Positions 15,891 to 24,243 of a stretch of 41,222 bases of DNA are shown piece by piece. Made by a program: the position numbers and the translations under genes. The notes beneath the pieces were generated by a model. It searched no databases. It was given only the letters and a program-made list of their open reading frames with translations, and was not told the origin of the DNA. The stretch's first letter is position 1. Each line of letters begins with the position of its first letter. The stretch is from Actinomycetes bacterium (lineage in GTDB: Bacteria; Actinomycetota; Thermoleophilia; BMS3ABIN01), in assembly GCA_021785935.1 (NCBI GenBank), contig JAJYOG010000014.1, positions 1 to 41,222 on the forward strand, in the 5' to 3' direction.

Positions 15891-15944
15891 GTCCTGCAAA
15901 CAGGACGGGTGGATTTCCCTTCTTTCCCTGCAAATACAGGGAAA
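15891..15944. promoter_or_regulatory. Two related inverted repeats upstream of cydA
   Basis: GTCCTG-CAAA-CAGGAC (15891-15906) and TTTCCCTG-CAAATA-CAGGGAAA (15923-15944) are perfect palindromes. Both contain CCTGCAAA then CAGG, 32 bases apart. They lie in the divergent spacer between the haem-like gene and cydA, about 120-170 bases before cydA. They are candidate operators or paired hairpins. No known regulator is assigned. Confidence 0.6.
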
Positions 15945-16058
15945 AACCTGGTTTGAATATGGCAGGTTTAACTCAGAATCTAAGTGGGCAAATACATAAA
16001 TGGGGAAAACAGGACTATAAGTGTCTTGTATTAACAGGTCGGCTTAGAGAGGTGTCTA

Positions 16059-17414
16059 ATGGATGTCTTGACGTTAAGCAGGTTACAGTTCGCCATCACC
16101 AGCATGTTTCACTTCATCTTCGTACCGCTAACCCTGGGTCTCGTGATTCTGGTTGCTTTCATGGAGACGCAGTATGTGCGGACCCACAACGAGAAGTATC
16201 TGAGGATGACCAGGTTTTGGGGCAAGCTTTTCCTGATTAATTTCGCTCTCGGTATCGTTACCGGAATTACCCTTGAATTCCAGTTCGGCATGAACTGGTC
16301 GGAGTATTCCAAGTATGTGGGCGACATCTTTGGGGCGCCACTTGCGATCGAGGCAACAGCGGCGTTCTTTTTGGAGTCAACCTTCATTGGCCTCTGGATC
16401 TTCGGCTGGAACCGCATCTCGCCCAGGCTGCACGCGATCTGTATCTGGGTAGTGGCGGTGGCGACCAATCTTTCTGCCCTCTGGATCCTGCTGGCAAACG
16501 GCTGGATGCAACACCCGGTTGGTTACGTTTTACAGAACGGCCGGGCTGAGATGGTCGACTTCATGGCCATGGTGACCAATCCCTACGGGCTGTTTAAATT
16601 CGGCCACACGGTGCTCTCTGGTTACGTTGTGGCCGCGTTCTTTGTCATGGGCATCGCCTCCTGGCATCTTCTGAGGCGGAGCAATACCGATCTGTTTAAG
16701 ACCTCCTTTAAATATGCCGCCATCTTCGGCTTGGTGGCTGCTTTCGGCCTCGCCCTCATTGGTGATTTCTCGGCGGTGGAAGTGGCCACGGCCCAACCGT
16801 CGAAGTTTGCCGCCATGGAGTCCATCTGGAATACGCAAACCGAAGCCGATTACAACCTGTTTGTGATCCCGGATACGACTGCCAAGACCAACTCTGTGGA
16901 GACCGCGGGCCTTCCCGACTTCCTCAGTTTCCTGGCGACCGGCGATTTCGAGGGACAGGTTACGGGACTTAACGACATTCCCGCCAATGAGCAGCCGCCT
17001 GTCTGGGCTACATTCGTGAGCTTCAGACTGATGGTGGCCCTTGGAATCCTCTTCGCGGTGTTAACTGTGATTGCCACTGTCAAGTCTGTGCGCAACCGGC
17101 TGGTGAACAGCCGCAAGTTTCTCTGGATAATGCTTTACGCGTTGCCGCTACCCTATATTGCCACCCAGCTGGGTTGGGTGGTCGCGGAAGTGGGCCGGCA
17201 ACCCTGGATTGTCTACGGGGTTCTGAAGACGGCGAATGCCGGCTCTCCGGCGGTGTCGCTCGCGCAGGTTACTTCGTCGCTGATTGCCTTCACCGTGGTT
17301 TATGGACTGCTGGCCGTGGTTGACGTCTACCTGCTCTTCAAGGTAGCCCGCCGCGGACCTGACGGCGATCTCGATCATATCGTTAAGACACCTACTACCT
17401 TACAGGGGGCATGA
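16059..17414 (+). CDS. cydA: Cytochrome bd ubiquinol/menaquinol oxidase subunit I
   Basis: This is a 451-residue CydA. Conserved haem b595/b558 residues are visible: His18 (TSMFHFIF), Glu98 (IEAT), Glu106 (FFLEST), His183 (FKFGHTVLSGY), and a Met in SFRLMVALG near the haem b558 site. It also has the GRQPW motif. The quinol loop looks short, as in many Gram-positive and actinobacterial bd oxidases. With CydB it reduces O2 to water at high affinity. cydB starts one base after its stop. GAGAGGTG precedes the ATG. In this locus it may protect nitrogenase or support low-O2 growth. Confidence 0.96.
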   Translation: MDVLTLSRLQFAITSMFHFIFVPLTLGLVILVAFMETQYVRTHNEKYLRMTRFWGKLFLINFALGIVTGITLEFQFGMNWSEYSKYVGDIFGAPLAIEATAAFFLESTFIGLWIFGWNRISPRLHAICIWVVAVATNLSALWILLANGWMQHPVGYVLQNGRAEMVDFMAMVTNPYGLFKFGHTVLSGYVVAAFFVMGIASWHLLRRSNTDLFKTSFKYAAIFGLVAAFGLALIGDFSAVEVATAQPSKFAAMESIWNTQTEADYNLFVIPDTTAKTNSVETAGLPDFLSFLATGDFEGQVTGLNDIPANEQPPVWATFVSFRLMVALGILFAVLTVIATVKSVRNRLVNSRKFLWIMLYALPLPYIATQLGWVVAEVGRQPWIVYGVLKTANAGSPAVSLAQVTSSLIAFTVVYGLLAVVDVYLLFKVARRGPDGDLDHIVKTPTTLQGA

Positions 17415-17415
17415 G

Positions 17416-18465
17416 ATGAATTTCCAAGCGACATGGTTTGTTCTCTGGAGTGTACTCTGGGCGGTTTATTTCACCCTGGACGGTTTTGACCTGGGCGCCG
17501 GAATGTTACAGCGGTTCGTCAGCCGCGGTGAGGAAGACCGGCGCACCGTGGTTAATACCGTGGGGCCGGTGTGGAACGGCAACGAGGTATGGCTGCTGAC
17601 GGCAGGCGGCGCGACCTTCGCTGCGTTTCCTCTGGTCTATGCGTCGATGTTCAGCTTCCTGTACTCGGCGCTGCTGATCCTTCTGTTTGCCCTCATATTC
17701 CGCGGTGTATCCTTCGAGTTCCGCGGCAAGCGCGAGAGTCAGACCTGGCGCAATGGCTGGGACTGGGCCCTGATGCTGGGAAGCTTTTTACCAGCGCTCC
17801 TGTTCGGCGTCGCTTTCGGCAATATCTTCGAGGGCCTTGCCTTTGATGCCAATGGCTGGCAGGGGTCGCTGCTCGGATTGCTAAATCCATACGGGTTATT
17901 GACCGGAGTCCTGTTCGTGCTGCTGTTCATCGAACATGGAGCCCTGTGGCTCGCATTCAAGACAAGTGGAGGCGTTGCCGAGCGCTCGGCCAGGATTGCG
18001 GGCGGCGCCTGGTATGCGCTCCTGGCGGTGGCTGTGGCATTTCTCGTGTACACGAACTTCGCCACCCACCTGTATGACAACTACACCAATCAGCCGCTCT
18101 GGGTCATAGCTCCGGCAATAGCCGTTGCGGCTCTGCTCGGCGTCAAGTTGCTGGGACGCGCCCGGCGTTATCTCTGGGCTTTTTATTCCTCATGCCTGAC
18201 AATTATGGCGGTCGTGTTCACCGGGGTGATCGGGCTCTATCCGAACCTGATCCCTTCCAGCCTGGATCCAGCCGCCAACCTGACCGCGTACAATGCATCT
18301 TCCAGTGACTACACGCTCAGGATCATGACAGTGGTGGCCCTGGTCTTCGTGCCCATAGTCATCCTCTATCAGCTGTGGGTGTACAGAATATTCCGCACTG
18401 AGATCAAGAGCGATGACGCTGTCTATGAGGATGATTCCTACTCGGTGCCGAGGAAGGCTGCCTGA
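17416..18465 (+). CDS. cydB: Cytochrome bd oxidase subunit II
   Basis: This is a 349-residue CydB with about eight membrane helices. The N-terminus has FTLDGFDLGAGML, the family hallmark, then PVWNGNEVWLLTAGGATFAAFPLVYA. It pairs with CydA and lacks its own haem ligands. No cydX was found after it, though it could be too small to notice. No cydCD transporter is adjacent. Confidence 0.96.
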   Translation: MNFQATWFVLWSVLWAVYFTLDGFDLGAGMLQRFVSRGEEDRRTVVNTVGPVWNGNEVWLLTAGGATFAAFPLVYASMFSFLYSALLILLFALIFRGVSFEFRGKRESQTWRNGWDWALMLGSFLPALLFGVAFGNIFEGLAFDANGWQGSLLGLLNPYGLLTGVLFVLLFIEHGALWLAFKTSGGVAERSARIAGGAWYALLAVAVAFLVYTNFATHLYDNYTNQPLWVIAPAIAVAALLGVKLLGRARRYLWAFYSSCLTIMAVVFTGVIGLYPNLIPSSLDPAANLTAYNASSSDYTLRIMTVVALVFVPIVILYQLWVYRIFRTEIKSDDAVYEDDSYSVPRKAA

Positions 18466-18551
18466 GACTTCTTCTCGTATATATTTGATTTTCTTCCCCG
18501 GTATTAGGGTATGCTTATGGGCATCCAATGCTGGGGAAAGGAAATCGTCTG

Positions 18552-19046
18552 ATGAAGTCTTATTATCCGCTTGCCGTCGGCAATACGTGGACTTACAAAA
18601 CACAGGACGGCCGGAGCTTCACCAACACGGTCACCGACCTGAACGGGGACATCTTCACGATGATGAACTCGATGATGCCGCGGCCGCAATCCGTCCGCAG
18701 GGATGGCGACAGCTTCCTGGCCGATAACTTCGAGCCCGGCAATTTCCAGCTTTTTCTGAAAGAAACCCCAGAACCCGGTGAAACCTGGGACGTCACCTTC
18801 AGAGCTAACAACATCAACAACATCCTGACTCTTTCAGTCAAGGAAACCGGAATTAGCAAGGAAGTTGAGGGCAAGACTTTCGACGATGTGACGCTGATCG
18901 AAGGCGACATGAAAATCAATGTCAACGGCAACATCATGTCCGCAAATTATGTTGTGCAATATTTTTACGCCCGTGGCGTTGGGCTGGTCTTGACGACCTC
19001 ATCATTCGGTGATTCCGTGGGGCTGGTTTCTTACGAGCTTAAATAA
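18552..19046 (+). CDS. Uncharacterised YYPLxVGNTWTY protein
   Basis: This is a 164-residue soluble, beta-rich protein that begins MKSYYPLAVGNTWTYKT. That motif recurs at the start of a group of uncharacterised proteins, often anchored or secreted. No signal peptide or membrane segment is seen with the ATG at 18552, preceded by GGAAAGGAAA. A start at 18528 would only add MLGKGNRL. The C-terminal part has YVVQYFYARGVGLVLT. No function is assigned. Confidence 0.7.
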   Translation: MKSYYPLAVGNTWTYKTQDGRSFTNTVTDLNGDIFTMMNSMMPRPQSVRRDGDSFLADNFEPGNFQLFLKETPEPGETWDVTFRANNINNILTLSVKETGISKEVEGKTFDDVTLIEGDMKINVNGNIMSANYVVQYFYARGVGLVLTTSSFGDSVGLVSYELK

Positions 19047-19049
19047 TAA

Positions 19050-19092
19050 GTTGAGTGGCAGGGCATGTTGAGCGGCAGGGCATGTTGAGCGG
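19050..19092. repeat. 17-bp tandem repeat
   Basis: GTTGAGTGGCAGGGCAT, then the same with C for T at position seven, then a partial third copy (GTTGAGCGG). It sits in the spacer between two small genes. Confidence 0.85.
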
Positions 19093-19125
19093 AAAGCAAT
19101 TCAATACCGGCAGGGGAGGAGAGAA

Positions 19126-19629
19126 ATGAAATACAAGGGCGTGGGCCGCAGATTTTTAGCGCTACTGATAGATACGATTCTGCTCTCGGTGATCCTGATA
19201 ATCTTCTCTTCGGTGGTCGGCGCGCGTAGCGGCAATTGCAACGCGTCGTTCTATATCGGCGCCAACACTTCCGTGAACGGCGTCGATAAATTCTATGGCC
19301 TCTGCGGAATCCCGGCGCTGGCCTACTTTGTGCTGACTTTCGCTTATTTCGTGGGGTTGGAATGGCTGGTCGCTGGAACGCCGGGCAAGCTGATCACCGG
19401 CATCAGAGTAAGAACGCTTGACGGCGGCCGGATCAGCTTTCTCGCTTCGCTTCTAAGAAATCTTCTTCGCATAGTCGACGCGCTGCCGGGTTGTATCCCA
19501 TACCTGGTTGGGGCCATACTCATATGGAATTCGGATACTAGGCAGAGGCTGGGAGACAGAGTCGCCGGCACCGTCGTGGTATCCGCAGGAAGCCCCAGAC
19601 CGTCCGGAGATATCGCATCGGTTTCTTAG
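19126..19629 (+). CDS. RDD family membrane protein
   Basis: This is a 167-residue protein with three or four membrane segments. The RDD hallmarks are visible: YKGVGRRFLALLIDTILL (Arg/Asp in helix one) and WLVAGTPGKLITGIRVRTLDGGRISFLASLLRNLLRIVD in the middle. It ends RQRLGDRVAGTVVV. The family's role is unclear (proposed in transport or stress). It has a strong GGGGAGGAGAG site ahead of the start. It is followed within about 40 bases by another small membrane protein. Confidence 0.9.
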   Translation: MKYKGVGRRFLALLIDTILLSVILIIFSSVVGARSGNCNASFYIGANTSVNGVDKFYGLCGIPALAYFVLTFAYFVGLEWLVAGTPGKLITGIRVRTLDGGRISFLASLLRNLLRIVDALPGCIPYLVGAILIWNSDTRQRLGDRVAGTVVVSAGSPRPSGDIASVS

Positions 19630-19667
19630 CCAAAATTTCTTTTCTGATCGCGCAGGCGGCGGAGACC

Positions 19668-20027
19668 ATGGATGCGCAGCCTGAGGAAAGCTTCAATCTG
19701 CTGGGCCTGATCTTCTTCCTGCCGTTTCTGGCTTTTTACACAGCCGTCGCCATCATGTTCCTCTCGTTCGCCAAGCGGGCGGTGCGGGTTCTAAGTATCG
19801 TAGTTTTCGTTGTCTGTGGTTTCGCGGGTGCGGCGGCGGCGATGGCGGCCTACACGGCGATCTTTTCCCCCAGTGGGGAAGAAACCAACGTCATCGTCGT
19901 CCTGGGATTTCTAGCGGTAGGCCTGCTCGCGGGCCTGGCGACAAGTATTGCCGGCGTAGTTCTACTGGGAAAATTATTTCCGGGTTACCGCCATGCCATT
20001 GAAGAAAAAGAGGACAGGGACGCATAG
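19668..20027 (+). CDS. Small membrane protein, three predicted helices, hypothetical
   Basis: This 119-residue protein has three hydrophobic segments (about residues 11-30, 36-60 and 75-100) and a charged tail ending EEKEDRDA. It follows the RDD gene and is likely co-transcribed. GGCGGAGA precedes the ATG. I do not recognise a family. Confidence 0.6.
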   Translation: MDAQPEESFNLLGLIFFLPFLAFYTAVAIMFLSFAKRAVRVLSIVVFVVCGFAGAAAAMAAYTAIFSPSGEETNVIVVLGFLAVGLLAGLATSIAGVVLLGKLFPGYRHAIEEKEDRDA

Positions 20028-20089
20028 CCGCGAGTCGCCTGGAGGCAACTGGTAGGAATTGCCAGGATGAAGGTGTTATTCTACCCCGT

Positions 20090-20641
20090 ATGGATTACGG
20101 GCTTTTTCAACGTATCAATGATTTCGCCGGGCAGTCGCAACAGCTAGACGCCGTGATGGTGGATATTTCCAAGTACGGACCTTTGCTACTGGTGCTGCCG
20201 CTGCTTTATCTCTGGTTCTTCCGCGGCGCCAAAGGCAAAAAGGCGGCCTTGCTCGCCCTTGCTGGCATGGGGCTGGCGCTCATTTTGGCCCAGATCATCA
20301 CTATGTTCTTCTTCCGGGATCGCCCGTTCGTGATGCATGAGGTCAATCTGTTGATTGACAAGTCGCCGGACTCGTCATTCCCCTCAGATCACGCAATCTT
20401 CTCTTTCTCGATCGCCGCCATGGTGTGGCTCCAGGATAAAAAAGCGGGGTGGGTGTCACTGGCGCTGGCGCTGCTGATCGGGATTTCACGGGTTTTCGTC
20501 GGAACCCATTATCCGCTAGATATTCTGGGGGGCGCCTTTCTGGGAATCGGCAGTGCTCTCGTGGTGTGGAATCTACGGGAAAAACTTGATCCGGTGACGA
20601 CGTTCATCATCTCCATCGCCAGGAAACTTAAGCTGGCCTAA
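20090..20641 (+). CDS. PAP2 superfamily phosphatase (undecaprenyl-diphosphatase-like)
   Basis: This is a 183-residue membrane phosphatase with the three PAP2 motifs. They are FFFRDRPF, SFPSDHAIF, and SRVFVGTHYPLDIL, in the usual order and spacing. The nucleophile is the His of the third motif. It likely dephosphorylates undecaprenyl diphosphate or a related lipid. BcrC-type enzymes are similar in length. It begins 62 bases after the small membrane gene. Confidence 0.9.
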   Translation: MDYGLFQRINDFAGQSQQLDAVMVDISKYGPLLLVLPLLYLWFFRGAKGKKAALLALAGMGLALILAQIITMFFFRDRPFVMHEVNLLIDKSPDSSFPSDHAIFSFSIAAMVWLQDKKAGWVSLALALLIGISRVFVGTHYPLDILGGAFLGIGSALVVWNLREKLDPVTTFIISIARKLKLA

Positions 20642-20660
20642 CCAGGTTCAGCGGGAGCGG

Positions 20661-21365
20661 TCAGGGCGAGAGGAAGCTGCCTTCGATGTTTTCGCACATC
20701 TCCACGAGTCTCTCGGCCGTGGTCGAAAAGGAGATTGCGCCTTGCGGCAGGAATGGCCGCACGGTCGGATCCAGCGAGCCGGCTACCGCCTTGGGAAGTT
20801 CTTTCCCCTTTTCCTTGTAGGGGAGAGTCCAGATGCTCTGGCACCCGGAGGAAAATGGCATGATCACGTTGTCGTTCTCAGCGCGGTCATAGTTTGCCAG
20901 CGTATGCAGGGCGGATAGGGAATCGCCGCTGACCCATAAGTTGATGACCTCAGGAGCAGCGCCATTCTGTACCTGATCCAGACGGCTGAAAACAAGATAT
21001 TTTTCTCTGGCGGCTACCGGCCGCACTCCATTGTAAAAAGCAGTCGCGAGCCCGGCGTCCTTTTTCAGCCGTTCGCGCCCTGCCAGATAAAGGGCCGCGG
21101 CAACCGCTGGCACCCCATTAAATCCAAGGTAGTTAGCGGCGCCGACGCAACCCGGCGCAGCCGCTGAGAACGCGGCCTGCTTGCCTTCCTGCACGCGATT
21201 CATGAACGAAAAGAGGCAGGTCCAGGTGTACGGGGGCGGCTCGATGCTGTCCGCGGGTGGAGTTGAGTAGAAGCGCCAGCAAGTGGGCGCAAGCAGAAAC
21301 TCGACATATTTGCCGAGTTCTATGGCCAACTTGTTGATCAATGTTGAGGCTGTTTCAGCTGCCAT
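20661..21365 (-). CDS. DUF169 family protein
   Basis: This 234-residue protein matches the DUF169 group found mostly in anaerobes and archaea. It has CLFSFMNRVQEGKQAAFSAAAPGCVGAANYLGF and MPFSSGCQSIWTLPYKE. Several Cys residues suggest metal or cofactor binding, but no role is known. I start it at ATG 21365. A longer frame to 21485 would overlap the DUF362 gene. It lies downstream of that gene on the same strand, so the two probably form one transcript. Confidence 0.8.
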   Translation of the reverse strand: MAAETASTLINKLAIELGKYVEFLLAPTCWRFYSTPPADSIEPPPYTWTCLFSFMNRVQEGKQAAFSAAAPGCVGAANYLGFNGVPAVAAALYLAGRERLKKDAGLATAFYNGVRPVAAREKYLVFSRLDQVQNGAAPEVINLWVSGDSLSALHTLANYDRAENDNVIMPFSSGCQSIWTLPYKEKGKELPKAVAGSLDPTVRPFLPQGAISFSTTAERLVEMCENIEGSFLSP

Positions 21366-21402
21366 GGATTCTTCCAGTGATTCATATATATCCGGGAGAG
21401 GC

Positions 21403-22545
21403 TCAGGATAATCTTTTCGCCAGCCAGTTCTTTTTGATCTCCATCGCTCCCGTGGGGCACATCTCGTTACAGCAATAGCATTCAATACAGATATCGCGGT
21501 CGATTTCCGGATAGGAATTCATGGTGATCGCGTTCACGGGGCAGCTCTTCGCGCAAATCTGGCACTTGTCGCACAGGGACTCAACACATTCCGGGCGCAC
21601 CCTCAGAAAGCGGTAACCAATCTTCATAACGGCGGGATGCATGTTGATGCGCCGCCCGCTCGGCTTCTCAAAATCTATTTCCACATTCGCGATCTGTTCA
21701 CCCAACACTTCGATTCTATCAATATCGCCGTTGCCCAGCCCGCGCGCATCGGCATCCCTGGTGGCAAAGATTTCCAGCGGATCAAAACCGATGACCCTGG
21801 AGGCGGCCGCATCCAGGGCAACCGGATCCTTTGAGGCGATGATCAGTCCCAGACTGCGTTTATTGCCGTGCCGCGGACCTTCGCCTTCCATGCCCACGAT
21901 CGCATCCATGATCGCCAGCCCCGGCCTGAAAACCGAATAGACATCGACCAGGGCGCCGCTGAAACGTTCATAGGTCGCAAGCGCATGAGCTTCCTTGCGG
22001 GTACTGGTGGCTACGGCGCCGAACATGTTCTTGACGGCGCCGGTGAACCAGGTGCTGGCGTGCGTTTTAATTTTGGGCAGGTTGACGATGAAGTCGGCTT
22101 CGAGCGCCAGCCGCGCGGCATAGATTGATTTCAGGTAGATGCTCCCGGGGACCTCAATTTTTTGGAAACCGTTCTCGATTGCCTCAAACTGCGTCGAGTC
22201 GACTCCAAGCTCATCGGCGACGTCCTTGAGGCCGCACATCGTCAGGGCGCGGCAGCGGCCGCCAGCATAAAAATATCCGGGAGAGTCAGCGACTACCGGG
22301 ACGCCGCCGGCCTCTTTCACGATCTCGATGACAGCTCTGGCGACCGCGGGATGGGTGGTAACGGCATCGCCGGGGTCCGAGGGGGCAAGCAGATTGGCCT
22401 TGAGCAGGACCTTGTCGCCGGGCTTGATGATATCCCCGACTCCCCCAATGAGGGCTACAGCCTCGCGCACGGCGCCGCGCACCCGATCCTCGTTGTAGTC
22501 AGGGCATCTGGTCAGGGCGACTCTGGTCTTGTTTTGCTCATGCAT
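21403..22545 (-). CDS. DUF362 protein with C-terminal two-cluster ferredoxin
   Basis: This is a 380-residue protein. The main part is a DUF362 domain, with VLLKANLLAPSDPGDAVTTHPAVARAVIEI and NLPKIKTHASTWFTGAVKNMFG. The C-terminus holds two 4Fe-4S motifs (CDKCQICAKSCPVNAI and CIECYCCNEMCPTGAM). Such proteins are common in anaerobes and their reaction is unknown. The ATG at 22545 is the second of two close starts and follows GGGAG. The gene is divergent from the methyltransferase gene at 22644 across 98 bases. Confidence 0.85.
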   Translation of the reverse strand: MHEQNKTRVALTRCPDYNEDRVRGAVREAVALIGGVGDIIKPGDKVLLKANLLAPSDPGDAVTTHPAVARAVIEIVKEAGGVPVVADSPGYFYAGGRCRALTMCGLKDVADELGVDSTQFEAIENGFQKIEVPGSIYLKSIYAARLALEADFIVNLPKIKTHASTWFTGAVKNMFGAVATSTRKEAHALATYERFSGALVDVYSVFRPGLAIMDAIVGMEGEGPRHGNKRSLGLIIASKDPVALDAAASRVIGFDPLEIFATRDADARGLGNGDIDRIEVLGEQIANVEIDFEKPSGRRINMHPAVMKIGYRFLRVRPECVESLCDKCQICAKSCPVNAITMNSYPEIDRDICIECYCCNEMCPTGAMEIKKNWLAKRLS

Positions 22546-22643
22546 AAGATGCGCTCCCGGGAGGGACCTGCCGTTTTTTCGGCGCCGGTCCCCCATCAAA
22601 TCCCGATGTGTTTCCAGACTAAATAATAGGATATCATCAAGCC

Positions 22644-23459
22644 ATGACCGAACGGCATGAAAAAGAAAAGCGGAAAGAAACAGCGAAAGAGGTTTTTGGC
22701 CGGCGCTCCGACCGCTACGCAAAGCTGGATGTTTTTTCGGAGGATAAGTATTACCGGCCGCTCCTGGATCTGGCCGGTCCTCGCCCCGGAGACAGGGTTC
22801 TGGATCTGGCGACGGGCACCGGTCTCATGGCGGTTTTGATTGCCGGTACCGGCGCCAGTGTCACGGGAGCCGACGTCACGCCTGAAATGCTCGAAAAGGC
22901 GCGGGCGCGCGCGGAGGCCACGGGCATCGATAATCTGGATTTCGTCGAGGCCGGCGTGCTGGCGCTGCCATTTCCTGATGAAAGTTTTAATCTCGTAACC
23001 TGCAGGCTGGCATTTCATCACTTTCTCGATCCAGCGAAATCGCTCGCGGAGATAAACCGTGTTCTCAAGCCGGGCGGCCGGTTTGTGATGGAAGACGTTT
23101 TCGGCTCCGAAGACGAAGATATACGCGCCAGGCGCGAACGGCTGGAGAAGCTCTTCGATTCTTCACATGTCCTGGCTTACTCTCCGGATGAAACCGCGAA
23201 GCTGCTGCACGAAGCCGGCTTCACCCTCATTGATGAATTTGAGCCGCATACGAAAGGCCTGCCGGTTGACTTCATGCTGAAGCTTGAGAGAATCGAAGAT
23301 CCCCAGGACAGGGACGAGTTAATTTCCCTGTTAAAACAGAATCTGGCCGAGGACCTGGGTGGATTTATGGCATCCGAAGTCAATGGCGAGCTGGTGCTCA
23401 CCTGGCGGACGTTGATTGTCGCCGCGAGCAAGGCCACGATCAGCGTGAAAGAAGGATAG
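22644..23459 (+). CDS. Class I SAM-dependent methyltransferase (UbiE-like)
   Basis: This 271-residue methyltransferase shows motif I VLDLATGTGLMAVLIAGTG (about residues 52-70). Motif II contains GADVTPEMLEKARARA, then NLDFVEAGVLALPFPDESFNLVTCRLAFHHFLDPAKSL, and LKPGGRF. It resembles the Methyltransf_11 group, whose members methylate quinones, lipids or small molecules. The acceptor is unknown. The next gene begins 5 bases after its stop, so they are co-transcribed. Confidence 0.88.
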   Translation: MTERHEKEKRKETAKEVFGRRSDRYAKLDVFSEDKYYRPLLDLAGPRPGDRVLDLATGTGLMAVLIAGTGASVTGADVTPEMLEKARARAEATGIDNLDFVEAGVLALPFPDESFNLVTCRLAFHHFLDPAKSLAEINRVLKPGGRFVMEDVFGSEDEDIRARRERLEKLFDSSHVLAYSPDETAKLLHEAGFTLIDEFEPHTKGLPVDFMLKLERIEDPQDRDELISLLKQNLAEDLGGFMASEVNGELVLTWRTLIVAASKATISVKEG

Positions 23460-23464
23460 CAGGC

Positions 23465-24133
23465 ATGCCGGAAGACGAAAAATCGCCGGATATAGTCAAC
23501 GCACCGGAAAACGAAGCGATGCCCCGGTGGCTGGAGTGGGCTCGTGAGATTCAGGGCCTCTGCCAGACAGGGTTGGCATTTGCCAGCACCAATTACGAGA
23601 TCGAACGCTACCAGCGGCTCAACGAGATTGCCGCCGAGATCGTCGCCGGCCATACTGCTGAATCACCGAAGTTGCTTGCCGGAAATTTTTCCGCCCAGCC
23701 GGGTTACGCGACTGCCAAAATCGATGTGCGGGGCGCCGTTGTCCGCGACGGCAAGATCCTTCTGGTCCAGGAACGCCGCGACCAGAAGTGGTGCATGCCC
23801 GGCGGCTGGGCCGACGTGGGGGATATCCCGTCGGAGATGGTTGCCCGCGAGGTCTGGGAAGAGAGTGGTTTTGAGGTTGCGCCGCAAAAGGTCATCGCCG
23901 TCTACGACGCCAACCGCGGCGGCAGGCCGCTTGAGTTCTTCCACGCCTACAAGATTATTTTCCTCTGCGGCATTACCGGTGGCGAGCCCCGCGCCAGCGA
24001 CGAGACCATGGACGTCGGTTTTTTCAGCTTTGACGAACTGCCACCGCTTTCCTGGCAGCGCACCAACGAGAAGCATCTGGCCGAGGTGCGCGCTCACATA
24101 GGAGATGAATGCCGGCCGGCCGCATTCGACTGA
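23465..24133 (+). CDS. Nudix hydrolase with N-terminal extension (YjhB-like)
   Basis: This 222-residue Nudix protein has an N-terminal helical domain of about 60 residues. The Nudix box is GGWADVGDIPSEMVAREVWEESGFEV, in which Asp takes the place of the first Glu, as in its subfamily. The metal-binding REVWEESG core is intact. It likely hydrolyses an ADP-ribose-like or nucleotide diphosphate substrate. It is coupled to the methyltransferase gene. AAGGA precedes the ATG. It is convergent with nifB. Confidence 0.9.
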   Translation: MPEDEKSPDIVNAPENEAMPRWLEWAREIQGLCQTGLAFASTNYEIERYQRLNEIAAEIVAGHTAESPKLLAGNFSAQPGYATAKIDVRGAVVRDGKILLVQERRDQKWCMPGGWADVGDIPSEMVAREVWEESGFEVAPQKVIAVYDANRGGRPLEFFHAYKIIFLCGITGGEPRASDETMDVGFFSFDELPPLSWQRTNEKHLAEVRAHIGDECRPAAFD

Positions 24134-24167
24134 CGCGTTGCTCTGCGCGGCGCCTTTAGAGCAGGCG

Positions 24168-24195
24168 AAAAAGGGCTGATAGCTTGATCACCCTT
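24168..24195 (-). terminator. Rho-independent terminator of the nif operon
   Basis: On the minus strand the transcript reads AAGGGTGAT, loop, ATCAGCCCTT and then a run of T. The stem has one bulged C. It lies about 50 bases downstream of the nifB stop, in the 110-base convergent spacer that contains nothing else. Confidence 0.75.
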
Positions 24196-24243
24196 AACGC
24201 CCGTGTTTTCCAATCGCATTTCTTTCGATTTGGTTTTCAGGTT

